A stretch of 64,000 nt of DNA from Granulicatella sp041433555 (GTDB lineage: Bacteria; Bacillota; Bacilli; Lactobacillales; Aerococcaceae). The notes under the pieces are model-generated. The model had not been told where the DNA came from, made no database searches, and saw nothing but the letters and a program-made list of their open reading frames with translations. Shown piece by piece: positions 8,595-16,727 of the stretch. The stretch's first letter is position 1. Every line of letters starts with the position of its first letter. The stretch spans positions 7,109 to 71,108 of the forward strand of contig NZ_JAPWBR010000009.1 in NCBI RefSeq assembly GCF_041433555.1, given 5' to 3'. The position numbers were made by a program, and so were the translations under genes.

Positions 8595-9392
8595 TTATTC
8601 AAAAAATGGTGCATCTGGCGTAATGCGAATCGGTTGAATCGATTTCGCCTTTCCAGTTTTATCGTCAATATCAATCAAACAAGCACTTAATTGGCCTTCA
8701 TCTTCTTCAGCTACTTCGAATCGTGCCGGTAATTGATTGAGGAACTTCGTAATAATAATATCGCGTTCCATCCCGAGAATTCCGTTATACGGACCTGTCA
8801 TTCCCACATCACAAAGGAAGGCTGTCCCTTGTGGAAGAACGCGGGCGTCATTTGTTGGCACATGCGTATGTGTTCCAATAACGGCAGATACTTTCCCGTC
8901 CAAGTACCAAGACAATGCTTGTTTCTCACTCGTTACTTCGGCGTGGAAGTCAATAAAGATAATCGGCGTTCTCTTTCTAGCTTCTTCAACCGTCTCGGTG
9001 ATTTTGGCAAAAGGATCGTCCAGCGTATTCATAAAAACTCGGCCTTGCAAGTTGATGACGGCCACTTCTTTATCGTTACATTTTACATAAACGATTCCTT
9101 TTCCTGGAACGCCTGCTGGATAATTGAGCGGTCGTACCATTTTTGTGGCATCTTCAATGAAATCAAAAATCGCTTTGTTATCAAAGGCATGATTTCCAAG
9201 CGTTACAACGTCTGCACCAGCCTGCAATAACTCCTTATAAATCTTCTCCGTAATTCCTTTTCCATGGGCAGCATTTTCCCCATTAATCACGGTGATTTGC
9301 GGTTTATATTTTTTCTTTAATTTTGGAACATATTGTGCGACCATCTCTCTTCCAAGAGAACCGACAACATCGCCAACGAATAATAATTTCAT
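8595..9392 (-). CDS. ymdB: YmdB-family metallophosphodiesterase
   Basis: This 265-residue protein belongs to the calcineurin-like YmdB family (TIGR00282 type). In Bacillus subtilis YmdB hydrolyses 2',3'- and 3',5'-cyclic nucleotides and affects the motile/biofilm switch. Metal-binding motifs are complete: GDVVGSLGR at the N terminus, NGENAAHGKG, GNHAFD, FHAE and GTHTHVPTND. It is the first gene of the run into mutS-mutL-msrB. A TG-extended -10 box (TAAAAT) lies in the upstream gap. In other Firmicutes ymdB usually sits near rny (RNase Y) rather than mutS, so this placement is lineage-specific. Confidence 0.92.
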   Translation of the reverse strand: MKLLFVGDVVGSLGREMVAQYVPKLKKKYKPQITVINGENAAHGKGITEKIYKELLQAGADVVTLGNHAFDNKAIFDFIEDATKMVRPLNYPAGVPGKGIVYVKCNDKEVAVINLQGRVFMNTLDDPFAKITETVEEARKRTPIIFIDFHAEVTSEKQALSWYLDGKVSAVIGTHTHVPTNDARVLPQGTAFLCDVGMTGPYNGILGMERDIIITKFLNQLPARFEVAEEDEGQLSACLIDIDDKTGKAKSIQPIRITPDAPFFE

Positions 9393-9546
9393 AAGAGTGC
9401 CTCTTTCTAAATCAATGTAGCTCTATTTTACCATAAAATAAGGCTAGAAAATACCTAGATACAACTCTAGACTAGGTCATTCCATTAACAGATAGGTAAA
9501 CTAATTGTAAATGCCTGTTTTAATTCTTTCATACATTCTCCTAAAA

Positions 9547-9590
9547 ACAAAAAAAGATTGAAAGCCTGATATACCCAGGCCTTCAATCTC
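9547..9590 (-). terminator. Transketolase terminator
   Basis: AGATTGAAAGCCTG pairs with AGGCCTTCAATCT with a small mismatch, followed by a minus-strand T run. Confidence 0.85.
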
Positions 9591-9606
9591 ATATTTTAAC
9601 TTATTT

Positions 9607-11601
9607 TTATAAAGATTTAAATGTATTCACTACATTTTCTACAGTGAATCCTAATGTTTCCATTACTTTGTTTCCGTTGCCAGATAATCCAAAGCGGTCG
9701 ATTGTCACAGTTGCACCATCTAAACCAACGTATTGACCCCATCCGAAACTTGCGCCCATTTCAACGGCTACACGTTTACGAACATCGCTTGGTAATACTG
9801 CTTCACGGTATACTTTTGGTTGTTCTTCGAATAAATTCATTGAAGGCATTGATACAACAGATACATCAATCCCTTCTTCTGCAAGAACTTTTTGCGCTTC
9901 AATGGCAAGCGCTACTTCAGAACCTGTCGCAATCAAAATACCTTCTGGAGTATCGCATTTTTGTGGGCTAACCACATATGCCCCACGTTTCACACCTTCA
10001 TAAGCTAATTCCTGTGAGTGTTCAAGAACTGGTAAGTTTTGGCGTGAGAAAACTAATACTGATGGACGGTTTTTTGCTTCTACAGCTACTTTCCACGCAG
10101 CAGATACTTCGTTACCATCAGCAGGACGAATCACGTTTAAGTTTGGAGTTGCACGGAACGCTGCTAATTGTTCGATTGGTTCATGCGTCGGTCCATCTTC
10201 CCCAACCGCAATTGAGTCATGTGTATAAACATAGATTGCTGGTAAATGAGAGATTGCCGCAACACGCATTGCTGCTTTTAAGTAATCTGCAAATACGAAG
10301 AATGTACCTCCATAAGCACGGTTACCACCATGGAGTAACATACCGTTCATGGCTGCTCCCATCGCAAACTCACGAACCCCAAACCAGATATTTCTTCCAC
10401 CGTAATTTTCATGCGAGAAGTCTGTATCTGCTTTATTCATTGTATTGTTTGATGAAGAAAGGTCCGCAGATCCACCCCAGAAGAATGGAATATGTTTTCC
10501 TAATTCTTGAATTGCAGCTTGGCTTGTCACACGAGAAGCCATTGCTGGGCTACCAAATTCATATGAAGGTAATACTTTTTCTAAGTCTACTTTAATGTTT
10601 TCTGCAAAGCTATCTTCGAATTCTTTTGCAAGCTCTGGATATGCTTGTCTATAGCCTTCGAATAAAGTTTTCCATTCGTTGTAGTCAATTTCGCCTGTTT
10701 GCACTAATAATTTATCGAAACGGTGTTGCACTTCTTCTGGCACTTCAAATGGGCCATATTCCCATCCGTAGTTTGCTTTCGTTGCAGCAATGCCGTCAGG
10801 TCCTAAAGGAGCCCCGTGAACTTTATTAGTTCCTTGGTTTGGAGCACCGTAACCAATAACAGTTTTTACTTCGATAATTGTTGGTTTTTCTTTTTGGCAT
10901 TGTGCTTCTTCGATAGCTTCAGCGATTTCATCTAAGTCGTTTCCATCTTCAACGCGAATATAGTTCCAACCTAACCCTTTGAAGCGTTTCTTCACATCTT
11001 CAGTGAATACTTTATTTAAAGGTCCATCTAAACAAATATCGTTCGAATCGTATAACACGATTAATTTATTTAATTTCAACGTTCCAGCTAAAGATGCTGC
11101 TTCGTAAGAAATACCTTCCATTAAGTCCCCGTCCCCACATAAGACATAAGTGTGGTGGTCAACGACTGGGTATCCTTCACGATTGAATTTCGCAGCAAGG
11201 TGCGCTTCAGCCATGGCCATCCCAACAGCATTTGCAAACCCTTGTCCAAGAGGACCCGTTGTTGCATCTACCCCATCAGTGTCATGTACTTCTGGGTGTC
11301 CAGGTGTTTTACTTCCAAGTTGGCGGAAATTTTTCACATCTTCAATCGATAAGTCATAGCCTGATAAATGTAATAAGGCATATAACATTGCAGATCCATG
11401 ACCTGCTGATAATACAAAGCGATCGCGATCCACCCAATTAGAACGTTTTGGGTTAACTTTCAAATATTTAGACCAAAGTACATAAGCCATTGGTGCAGCA
11501 CCCATTGGAAGACCAGGGTGTCCTGAATTCGCAGCTTGAATCGCATCCATACTCAATGTACGAATTGTATTCACTGCTAGTTGATCGGTTTTATCAAACA
11601 T
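9607..11601 (-). CDS. tkt: Transketolase
   Basis: This 664-residue enzyme transfers two-carbon ketol units in the non-oxidative pentose phosphate pathway, using thiamine diphosphate. Visible motifs are GHGSAMLYALLHL, the cofactor block GDGDLMEGISYEAASLAG, DSNDICLDG, the catalytic-loop HDSIAVGEDGPTHEP, and the C-terminal ATGSEV domain. The length is full. The start has a clear AAGGAGT ribosome-binding site. The gene stands alone between its own promoter (11649-11677) and terminator. Its products feed xylulose 5-phosphate to the phosphoketolase at 895. Confidence 0.97.
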   Translation of the reverse strand: MFDKTDQLAVNTIRTLSMDAIQAANSGHPGLPMGAAPMAYVLWSKYLKVNPKRSNWVDRDRFVLSAGHGSAMLYALLHLSGYDLSIEDVKNFRQLGSKTPGHPEVHDTDGVDATTGPLGQGFANAVGMAMAEAHLAAKFNREGYPVVDHHTYVLCGDGDLMEGISYEAASLAGTLKLNKLIVLYDSNDICLDGPLNKVFTEDVKKRFKGLGWNYIRVEDGNDLDEIAEAIEEAQCQKEKPTIIEVKTVIGYGAPNQGTNKVHGAPLGPDGIAATKANYGWEYGPFEVPEEVQHRFDKLLVQTGEIDYNEWKTLFEGYRQAYPELAKEFEDSFAENIKVDLEKVLPSYEFGSPAMASRVTSQAAIQELGKHIPFFWGGSADLSSSNNTMNKADTDFSHENYGGRNIWFGVREFAMGAAMNGMLLHGGNRAYGGTFFVFADYLKAAMRVAAISHLPAIYVYTHDSIAVGEDGPTHEPIEQLAAFRATPNLNVIRPADGNEVSAAWKVAVEAKNRPSVLVFSRQNLPVLEHSQELAYEGVKRGAYVVSPQKCDTPEGILIATGSEVALAIEAQKVLAEEGIDVSVVSMPSMNLFEEQPKVYREAVLPSDVRKRVAVEMGASFGWGQYVGLDGATVTIDRFGLSGNGNKVMETLGFTVENVVNTFKSL

Positions 11602-11648
11602 ACAATCACTCCTTAAATATTTTTTCCTTAATCGGAACTTACTCTTCT

Positions 11649-11677
11649 ATTTTACTAATCCAAGACTGCTTTTGCAA
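11649..11677 (-). promoter_or_regulatory. Transketolase promoter
   Basis: TTGCAA at 11672-11677, 17-bp spacer, TAAAAT at 11649-11654 on the minus strand. It is about 50 bases upstream of the start codon. Confidence 0.7.
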
Positions 11678-11760
11678 CCGTTATTTTTATGATAAATAAA
11701 ACATAGTAAACCCTTGCAAAATACATATTTCCTTCACGGGTTCCACATATTTTTTGTAAC

Positions 11761-11787
11761 AAAAAAAGGCTGAAATTTTCAGCCTTC
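11761..11787 (-). terminator. ynzC terminator
   Basis: AAGGCTGAAA/TTTCAGCCTT hairpin with seven minus-strand T residues, just after the stop codon. Confidence 0.85.
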
Positions 11788-11793
11788 TCTCAT

Positions 11794-12051
11794 CTATTCT
11801 GCGTCTCGGTTATGCAATCCTTTTTCTTTTTGAATCGCTTTTAGTTTATCTGGAGTCACGTCATTTCCTTCTTCATCGACGAATTTTAATCCTTCGATGT
11901 GGTTACGCATGCCTCCACGAAAAGCTTCCAAATACTCTTGACGTAAAAGTTGTTGTTCTTTTTCTTCCGTTGGAGTTAATTTTCCTTCTTTTTTCTTTTT
12001 CGCTAATTCATTAATACGGTTTAATTTTTCTTCTGATAACATTTTTGTCAT
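11794..12051 (-). CDS. ynzC: YnzC-family (DUF896) small SOS-associated protein
   Basis: This 85-residue basic helical protein matches the DUF896 family by its LNRINELAKKKKEGKLT opening, the LRQEYLEAFR core and the DEEGNDVTPDKLK tail. The biochemical function is unknown; in B. subtilis ynzC ends the yneA-yneB-ynzC operon that diverges from lexA. Here it is the only gene on that side of lexA: the division inhibitor yneA and the resolvase-like yneB are absent. The start could be residue 1 or Met4; the AAGGAAAGG ribosome-binding site fits either. A TG-extended -10 (TACACT, 12075-12080) supports its own transcript. Confidence 0.85.
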   Translation of the reverse strand: MTKMLSEEKLNRINELAKKKKEGKLTPTEEKEQQLLRQEYLEAFRGGMRNHIEGLKFVDEEGNDVTPDKLKAIQKEKGLHNRDAE

Positions 12052-12120
12052 TCCTTTCCTTGGCTTCGTCTCCTAGTGTAGCACGAGACGACATTTTTTC
12101 CTAAAAATCTGAATTACATA

Positions 12121-12134
12121 CGAACGTTTGTTTG
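12121..12134. promoter_or_regulatory. LexA SOS box between lexA and ynzC
   Basis: CGAACGTTTGTTTG fits the Gram-positive consensus CGAAC-N4-GTTYG. It overlaps the probable lexA -35 element and lies about 40 bases upstream of the ynzC -10, so autoregulation of lexA is expected and an effect on ynzC is possible. Confidence 0.85.
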
Positions 12135-12161
12135 ATTTCTGTTTACAAAGTGTGTTACACT
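12132..12161 (+). promoter_or_regulatory. Probable lexA promoter
   Basis: TTGATT at 12132-12137 and TACACT at 12156-12161 with an 18-bp spacer. The -35 element overlaps the SOS box, the expected geometry for LexA repression. Confidence 0.55.
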
Positions 12162-12185
12162 AGTCTCAAAGAAGGAGATGTTCCG

Positions 12186-12809
12186 ATGACAAATTTAAAA
12201 GATTCTAGACAATTAGATGTATTACAGTTTATTTATAAAGAAGTTCAAGAGCACGGTTATCCGCCAACAGTGCGTGAAATTTGTAACGCCGTTCAGCTTT
12301 CTTCGACTTCAACCGTTCATGGTCACTTATCAAGACTTGAGAAAAACGGCTTAATTCAACGTGACCCAAGTAAACCACGTGCCATTGAATTAACAATGGC
12401 TGGACTCAAAGCAATCGGCGCTAAATCAACGGCGATTCCAATGCTTGGTGTGGTAACAGCCGGTGAACCAATTCTCGCTGTAGAAGAAGCAAGTGACTTC
12501 TTCCCTATCCCACCAGACTTACAAAACGATGCAGATGATTTATTCATGCTTCGTATTAAAGGGGACAGTATGATTAATGCTGGGATCTTCGATGGCGATT
12601 CTGTCATTGTCCGTAAACAATCAACTGCCTCAAATGGTGAAATCGTCATTGCGATGACTGAAGAAGACACTGCAACTTGTAAGAGATTCTATCTTGAAAG
12701 CGACCATGTGCGCCTAGAGCCAGAAAACGACACAATGGACCCTATCATCTTACCGAACTGTACGATTTTAGGAAAAGTAGTTAGTTTATACCGCAGTCGT
12801 ATTTTCTAA
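12186..12809 (+). CDS. lexA: LexA repressor
   Basis: This 207-residue SOS repressor has an N-terminal winged helix (PPTVREICNAVQLSSTSTV as recognition region) and a C-terminal self-cleaving domain. The scissile Ala92-Gly93 bond lies in VVTAGEP, the catalytic Ser128 in KGDSM, and the Lys166 general base in TCKRFY. I placed the start at 12186, after GAAGGAG, rather than at an in-frame ATG 54 bases earlier that would lie inside the promoter. With the recA SOS box at 40111 this indicates a working SOS circuit. Confidence 0.97.
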   Translation: MTNLKDSRQLDVLQFIYKEVQEHGYPPTVREICNAVQLSSTSTVHGHLSRLEKNGLIQRDPSKPRAIELTMAGLKAIGAKSTAIPMLGVVTAGEPILAVEEASDFFPIPPDLQNDADDLFMLRIKGDSMINAGIFDGDSVIVRKQSTASNGEIVIAMTEEDTATCKRFYLESDHVRLEPENDTMDPIILPNCTILGKVVSLYRSRIF

Positions 12810-12819
12810 ACCAAATGAA

Positions 12820-12856
12820 AATCTCCGCTCAAATCCGAGCGGAGATTCTTTTTTTT
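12820..12856. terminator. Convergent terminator, lexA and EIIA
   Basis: AATCTCCGCTC/GAGCGGAGATT is an 11-bp perfect stem followed by an unbroken T run on the plus strand. It ends lexA and could serve the convergent EIIA gene. Confidence 0.88.
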
Positions 12857-12858
12857 GA

Positions 12859-13353
12859 TTAAGCTTTTAATGTTACTTTCCCTACTTCTGCTTTACCTTC
12901 TACTAAGCCTTCTGTAGCTACCGCAATAGATTCCACTTTATCCATATTCGTAAAGAGCACCATCATTGCAGTATCTTTACCAGCTTCTTTTAGTGCTTCT
13001 AAGTCCACAGTCGATAATACTGTATTTTCATCCACCTTTTGGCCAACCGTTACTGTCGTTTCAAAAGGCCCGCCTTTTAATTCAACCGTATCGATTCCCA
13101 TATGAACAAGCACTTCTAATCCGCCAGCAGTTTGAATGCCTACAGCGTGAAGTGTTAGGAATACATTTACGACTTCCCCTTTTACTGGAGAAGTAATCAC
13201 ACCACTTGCTGGAATAACCGCAAATCCGTCACCCATCATTTTGCCTGCAAAGACTGGATCATTCACTTGTGTAATGGGAACAATTTCTCCTCCTGCTAGT
13301 GCAAATACTGGCACTTCTTTTTCTACTTGATTCTTTTTAAAAAATCCAAACAT
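12859..13353 (-). CDS. PTS sugar transporter EIIA, glucose family
   Basis: This 164-residue soluble phosphocarrier belongs to the EIIA-Glc family. It accepts phosphate from HPr and passes it to an EIIB domain. Both conserved histidines are present: His69 in LTLHAVGIQT and the phosphorylated His84 in VLVHMGIDTVEL. It is a stand-alone protein, while the neighbouring EIIBC at 14310 lacks an EIIA domain, so the two probably form one permease. It follows the RpiR regulator by 12 bases and shares its transcript. If the EIIBC frameshift is real, this EIIA may serve other permeases of the family. Confidence 0.92.
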   Translation of the reverse strand: MFGFFKKNQVEKEVPVFALAGGEIVPITQVNDPVFAGKMMGDGFAVIPASGVITSPVKGEVVNVFLTLHAVGIQTAGGLEVLVHMGIDTVELKGGPFETTVTVGQKVDENTVLSTVDLEALKEAGKDTAMMVLFTNMDKVESIAVATEGLVEGKAEVGKVTLKA

Positions 13354-13365
13354 TTTATCGTCTCC

Positions 13366-14181
13366 TTATTCTGGTTGAATGGCATGTAATGTATTTGAGA
13401 AAATCGAGCGTTTGCGTTCCTTATCGATTTCCTTGTAGTAACTATATAAAATATCGACAATGACAAGAACTGGGAATTGCGGTGTAATGGCCGTTCCTTG
13501 CTCTAAGGCATTCTTCATCGCGATGAGCACTAATTCGTCACAATCCTGTTGCAACTCTTCGCTCTTCTTAGAGGTAATCAGAACGGTTTTCGCTCCTTGA
13601 AGTTTGGCGATATTCACGGCATTCACAACACTTTCGTTGGCCGACACCGTTATTCCAATCACTAGGCAATCTTCATCGACTAATACGCGGTTCATCAGCA
13701 TCGTATGTAAATCCGTAATCGCCTCACAAATCATCCCGAGTCGCATAAATCTGAACTTCATCTCCAGGGCTGCTAACCCGGAACTTCCTTGTCCGTAGAT
13801 ATACACGCGCTTAGCCTTACTGAGCATATCACACACATGAATCAGCTGTGCTTCATTGATGAGTGAGAAGGATTTCGTTAAGAGGTCTGCATAATCGTCC
13901 AACACAATTTTGGTTAAATCATTATGCAAGTTTGTCTCTTCTTGTTTCCCTTTTTGATAGTCATAAATAAACTGTCGATATCCTTTATAGCCACACTTTT
14001 GAGCAAATCGTGTTAAGGACGGAATCGATACGAATAATCTTTTAGATACTTCTTGTGCGGATAACGATTCATTTTCCGGAATCACACTCAAGAAATATTT
14101 CGCAATCGTTTTTTCAATCGGTGTCAACGTATCATAAATCGATTCAATCATCGGTGCTACTTTTTTCTCAAATGACAACAT
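13366..14181 (-). CDS. RpiR-family transcriptional regulator
   Basis: This 271-residue regulator has an N-terminal HTH_6 domain (SAQEVSKRLFVSIPSLTRFAQKCGYKGYRQF) and a C-terminal SIS sugar-phosphate-sensing domain with YIYGQGSSGLAA. Such proteins sense phosphosugars and control amino-sugar or sugar-acid genes. Its location between EIIBC/nanE and EIIA suggests it senses an N-acetylmannosamine or N-acetylglucosamine phosphate and acts at the repeated TACTAAAAAT sites upstream of nanE. The start follows GGGGAA. Family assignment is secure; ligand and sites are inference. Confidence 0.9.
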   Translation of the reverse strand: MLSFEKKVAPMIESIYDTLTPIEKTIAKYFLSVIPENESLSAQEVSKRLFVSIPSLTRFAQKCGYKGYRQFIYDYQKGKQEETNLHNDLTKIVLDDYADLLTKSFSLINEAQLIHVCDMLSKAKRVYIYGQGSSGLAALEMKFRFMRLGMICEAITDLHTMLMNRVLVDEDCLVIGITVSANESVVNAVNIAKLQGAKTVLITSKKSEELQQDCDELVLIAMKNALEQGTAITPQFPVLVIVDILYSYYKEIDKERKRSIFSNTLHAIQPE

Positions 14182-14250
14182 CTGCTTTTCCCCTTTGCAT
14201 TACTACTTTCATTATAGCACAGGTTCCGGGAAAGATTTTGCCTTTTTTCA

Positions 14251-14293
14251 AAAAATAAAAGATGGACTAATCGTTAAGACTAGTCCATCTTTT
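14251..14293 (-). terminator. Terminator after EIIBC
   Basis: AAAAGATGGACTA pairs with TAGTCCATCTTTT and is followed by an interrupted T-rich tract on the minus strand. It separates the nanE-EIIBC transcript from rpiR-EIIA. Confidence 0.8.
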
Positions 14294-14309
14294 GAGTGAG
14301 TTTAAACGA

Positions 14310-15814
14310 CTAATCGTCTACACCTAAAATTTCATTAATATTGTTCTTGTAAAGAATTGCTTTCGCACCGTAAATGGCTTGAATACCACCTTTAACTTCT
14401 AGAACATCTACAGCTCCGATATCTTTCAATGTCGCTTTATTAACTTTGTCGACCTCTTTTACAGATACACGTAGACGAGTGATACAAGCATCCACATCTT
14501 CAATATTTTCTGCTCCACCTAGAGCTTCAATAATACGAACACTGTCTTGTTTCAAGCTGTCGCGTGTTTCAACAACTGGTTTGTCATCTGATAACATATC
14601 ATCTTCAATACGTCCTGGAGTTGCTACATTGAATTGAGTGATGAACCATCTGAATACGACATAGTATAGACCACTCCAGATAAGTCCAAATGGAATTTCT
14701 AATAACCAGTTTGTCTTATCGTTACCTTGCAAGATACCGAATAATGTGAAGTCGATAACCCCGCCTGAGAATGTATTACCAATAGAAATATTTAGAATAT
14801 CTGCGATGAAGAAGCTTACCCCATCAAGGAATGCATGAATAACATATAATACTGGGCTTACGAATAAGAACATGAATTCGATTGGTTCTGTAATACCAGT
14901 GATGAATGAAGTTAAGGCAACCCCTAAGAATAAACCTGCGTATTTTTTACGACGAGCTTTTGGTACACAGTGATACATTGCTAAGCAGGCTGCTGGAAGA
15001 CCGAACATCATTGTTGAGAAACGACCAGCGAAGAAACGAGTTCCTTCAGTGAATAGACCTACGTGGTTAGGATCTGCCAATTGAGCAAAGAAGATTTTTT
15101 GAGCCCCAGCAATTGTTTGACCAGCTACGACTTCCACTCCACCTAATTCTGTATACCAGAACATTGGATAAATCATATGGTGTAATCCGACTGCACCACA
15201 TAAACGCATTAAGAATCCATATAAGAATGTACCAATAGGACCCGCTTGTGAAATATATCCACCAGTTGAAACTAGTAATTGTTGGAATGGTGGCCATACT
15301 ACGAAGAAGATAGCCCCAACAAAGATAGATGCAAATGAAGTTACGATTGGAACAAAACGGCTACCACCGAAGAATCCAAGAACTTGTGGTAATTGGATAT
15401 TGTTGTAGCGGTTATGTAACCAAACAGCGATTGCACCAATTACGACAGCTCCGATAACCCCAGTATCAATTGAAGCATCTTTACCCATGTATAATCCTAC
15501 AAGAGCTTTAATTGTCGCAGTCATTACTAAGTAACCAGTTACCCCAGCAAGTGCTGCAGTCCCTTTGTCACGTTTTGCTAAACCGATACATAAGCCACAC
15601 AGAGAAGAAGTGAAAGGTTTGCAAAGATAACTTCCCCTGCTTGGCTCATTACTTTAAAGATTGCTTGTAATACATCGTTATTTAATACAGGATATGTTGC
15701 CACCGTTACCGGGTTGGATAAAGCTCCACCAATCCCTAATAACAAACCTGCTGCCGGTAAAATGGCAATCGGCAACATAAAGGCCTTCCCAATTTTTTGT
15801 AAAAATTTAAACAT
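14310..15814 (-). pseudogene. PTS EIIBC amino-sugar permease, interrupted by a -1 frameshift
   Basis: The two halves are one EIIC-EIIB protein of about 501 residues split by a single-base change. The 5' part (15814 to about 15596) encodes FKFLQKIGKAFMLPIAILP and a first membrane region, then shifts into CVAYVSV and stops at 15578. The other frame continues at the same place as GLCIGLAKRDKG and runs to 14310, including the remaining EIIC helices, the GITEPIEF motif and the EIIB phosphocysteine in DACITRLRVS. Adding one C at 15595-15596 on the plus strand (GGC to GGGC on the coding strand) restores the full frame. Downstream codons look intact, so the lesion is recent, a phase-variation event, or a sequencing error. 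Context with nanE suggests N-acetylmannosamine or a related amino sugar as substrate. Confidence 0.85.
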
Positions 15815-15849
15815 GTGGTTTTCCCCCTTAAACTATAAATCAGTAATGT

Positions 15850-16536
15850 TTAATCTTTTCCTACTTGTTGAATCGCATCAACAAATTTTTTCGTGATGAG
15901 TTGTGGACGAGTAATCGCTGAACCTACAACGACACTATACGCACCTAACTCAAGCACACGTTTTACCTTTTCAGGTGTATCGATATTGCCTTCTGCAATA
16001 AGTGGGTGTTTGATTCGTGCTAACACTGTTCTCAATATTTCAAAATCATTTTCTTCAATTTTGTGACCTTTACTTTGTTTTGTATACCCTACTAAAGTAC
16101 TTCCAATAAAATCAAAGCCGAGTTCATCAGCATGAATCATTTCTTCTACCGTTGAACAGTCTGCCATCAGTAATTGTTCTGGATATTTTGCTCTGATTTC
16201 ATGATAGAAATCATCAAGTGTTTGTCCATTTGGACGAGTAGATGTAGTGGCATCGAGAGCAATAATCTCTGGTTTCACCGTCATCAATTCGTCAATTTCT
16301 TTCATCGTAGCGGTAATAAAGACGTCGGCATCATCATAATCACGTTTAATAATTCCAATAACTGGTAAGTCGACAGCTTCTTTGATCGCTTTGATGTCAA
16401 TCACTGAATTGGCACGAATTCCTTTCGCTCCTCCTTCCTGTGCAGCAACTGCCATACGAGCCATAATATAATCACTATGTAATGGTTCATGCGGCAATGC
16501 TTGGCATGATACAATTAATTGACCTTGTAATCTCAT
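15850..16536 (-). CDS. nanE: N-acetylmannosamine-6-phosphate 2-epimerase NanE
   Basis: This 228-residue TIM-barrel enzyme converts N-acetylmannosamine 6-phosphate to N-acetylglucosamine 6-phosphate in sialic acid and ManNAc catabolism. Family features are GQLIVSCQALPHEPLHS at the N terminus, GAKGIRANSVIDIKAIK, IGIIKRDY, ALDATTSTRPNG and the phosphate-binding AEGNIDTPEK and VVVGSAITRP. The start follows AGAAGGAGG. It is first in a transcript with the EIIBC gene 35 bases downstream. No sialate lyase or ManNAc kinase is nearby, so direct PTS import of ManNAc is the likeliest source of substrate. Confidence 0.95.
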   Translation of the reverse strand: MRLQGQLIVSCQALPHEPLHSDYIMARMAVAAQEGGAKGIRANSVIDIKAIKEAVDLPVIGIIKRDYDDADVFITATMKEIDELMTVKPEIIALDATTSTRPNGQTLDDFYHEIRAKYPEQLLMADCSTVEEMIHADELGFDFIGSTLVGYTKQSKGHKIEENDFEILRTVLARIKHPLIAEGNIDTPEKVKRVLELGAYSVVVGSAITRPQLITKKFVDAIQQVGKD

Positions 16537-16549
16537 AAACAGCCTCCTT

Positions 16550-16627
16550 CTATTTTTAGTAAAACCCTTACATTTTTAGTATATCTACTTCAGAAAACAT
16601 TTTCAATATTACCTCTATTTTTAGTAA
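16550..16627 (-). promoter_or_regulatory. nanE promoter with three operator-like repeats and a cre-like site
   Basis: Minus-strand TTGAAA (16601-16606), 17-bp spacer and TATACT (16578-16583) form a strong promoter. The decamer TACTAAAAAT occurs three times: around 16615-16627, overlapping the -10, and at 16550-16562, upstream, over and downstream of the start point. A cre-like sequence, TGAAAATGTTTTCT (16592-16605), overlaps the -35. RpiR control through the repeats and CcpA control at the -35 are both plausible. Confidence 0.6.
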
Positions 16628-16689
16628 CTACTTTCAGAATAAGGTAGAAAATACGACTCCCTCAGGCCTTTATCGAAATTACTTTCATC

Positions 16690-16726
16690 AAAAAAGCCAC
16701 TCTTGCAAGAACAAGAATGGCTTTTC
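16690..16726 (-). terminator. liaFSR terminator
   Basis: AAAGCCATTCTTG/CAAGAGTGGCTTT hairpin with a minus-strand T run, adjoining the liaR stop codon. Confidence 0.85.
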
Positions 16727-16727
16727 G

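Noticed and set aside
12132..12185. Upstream start for lexA
   Set aside because: It would place the start codon within the SOS box and promoter; the GAAGGAG site fits 12186.
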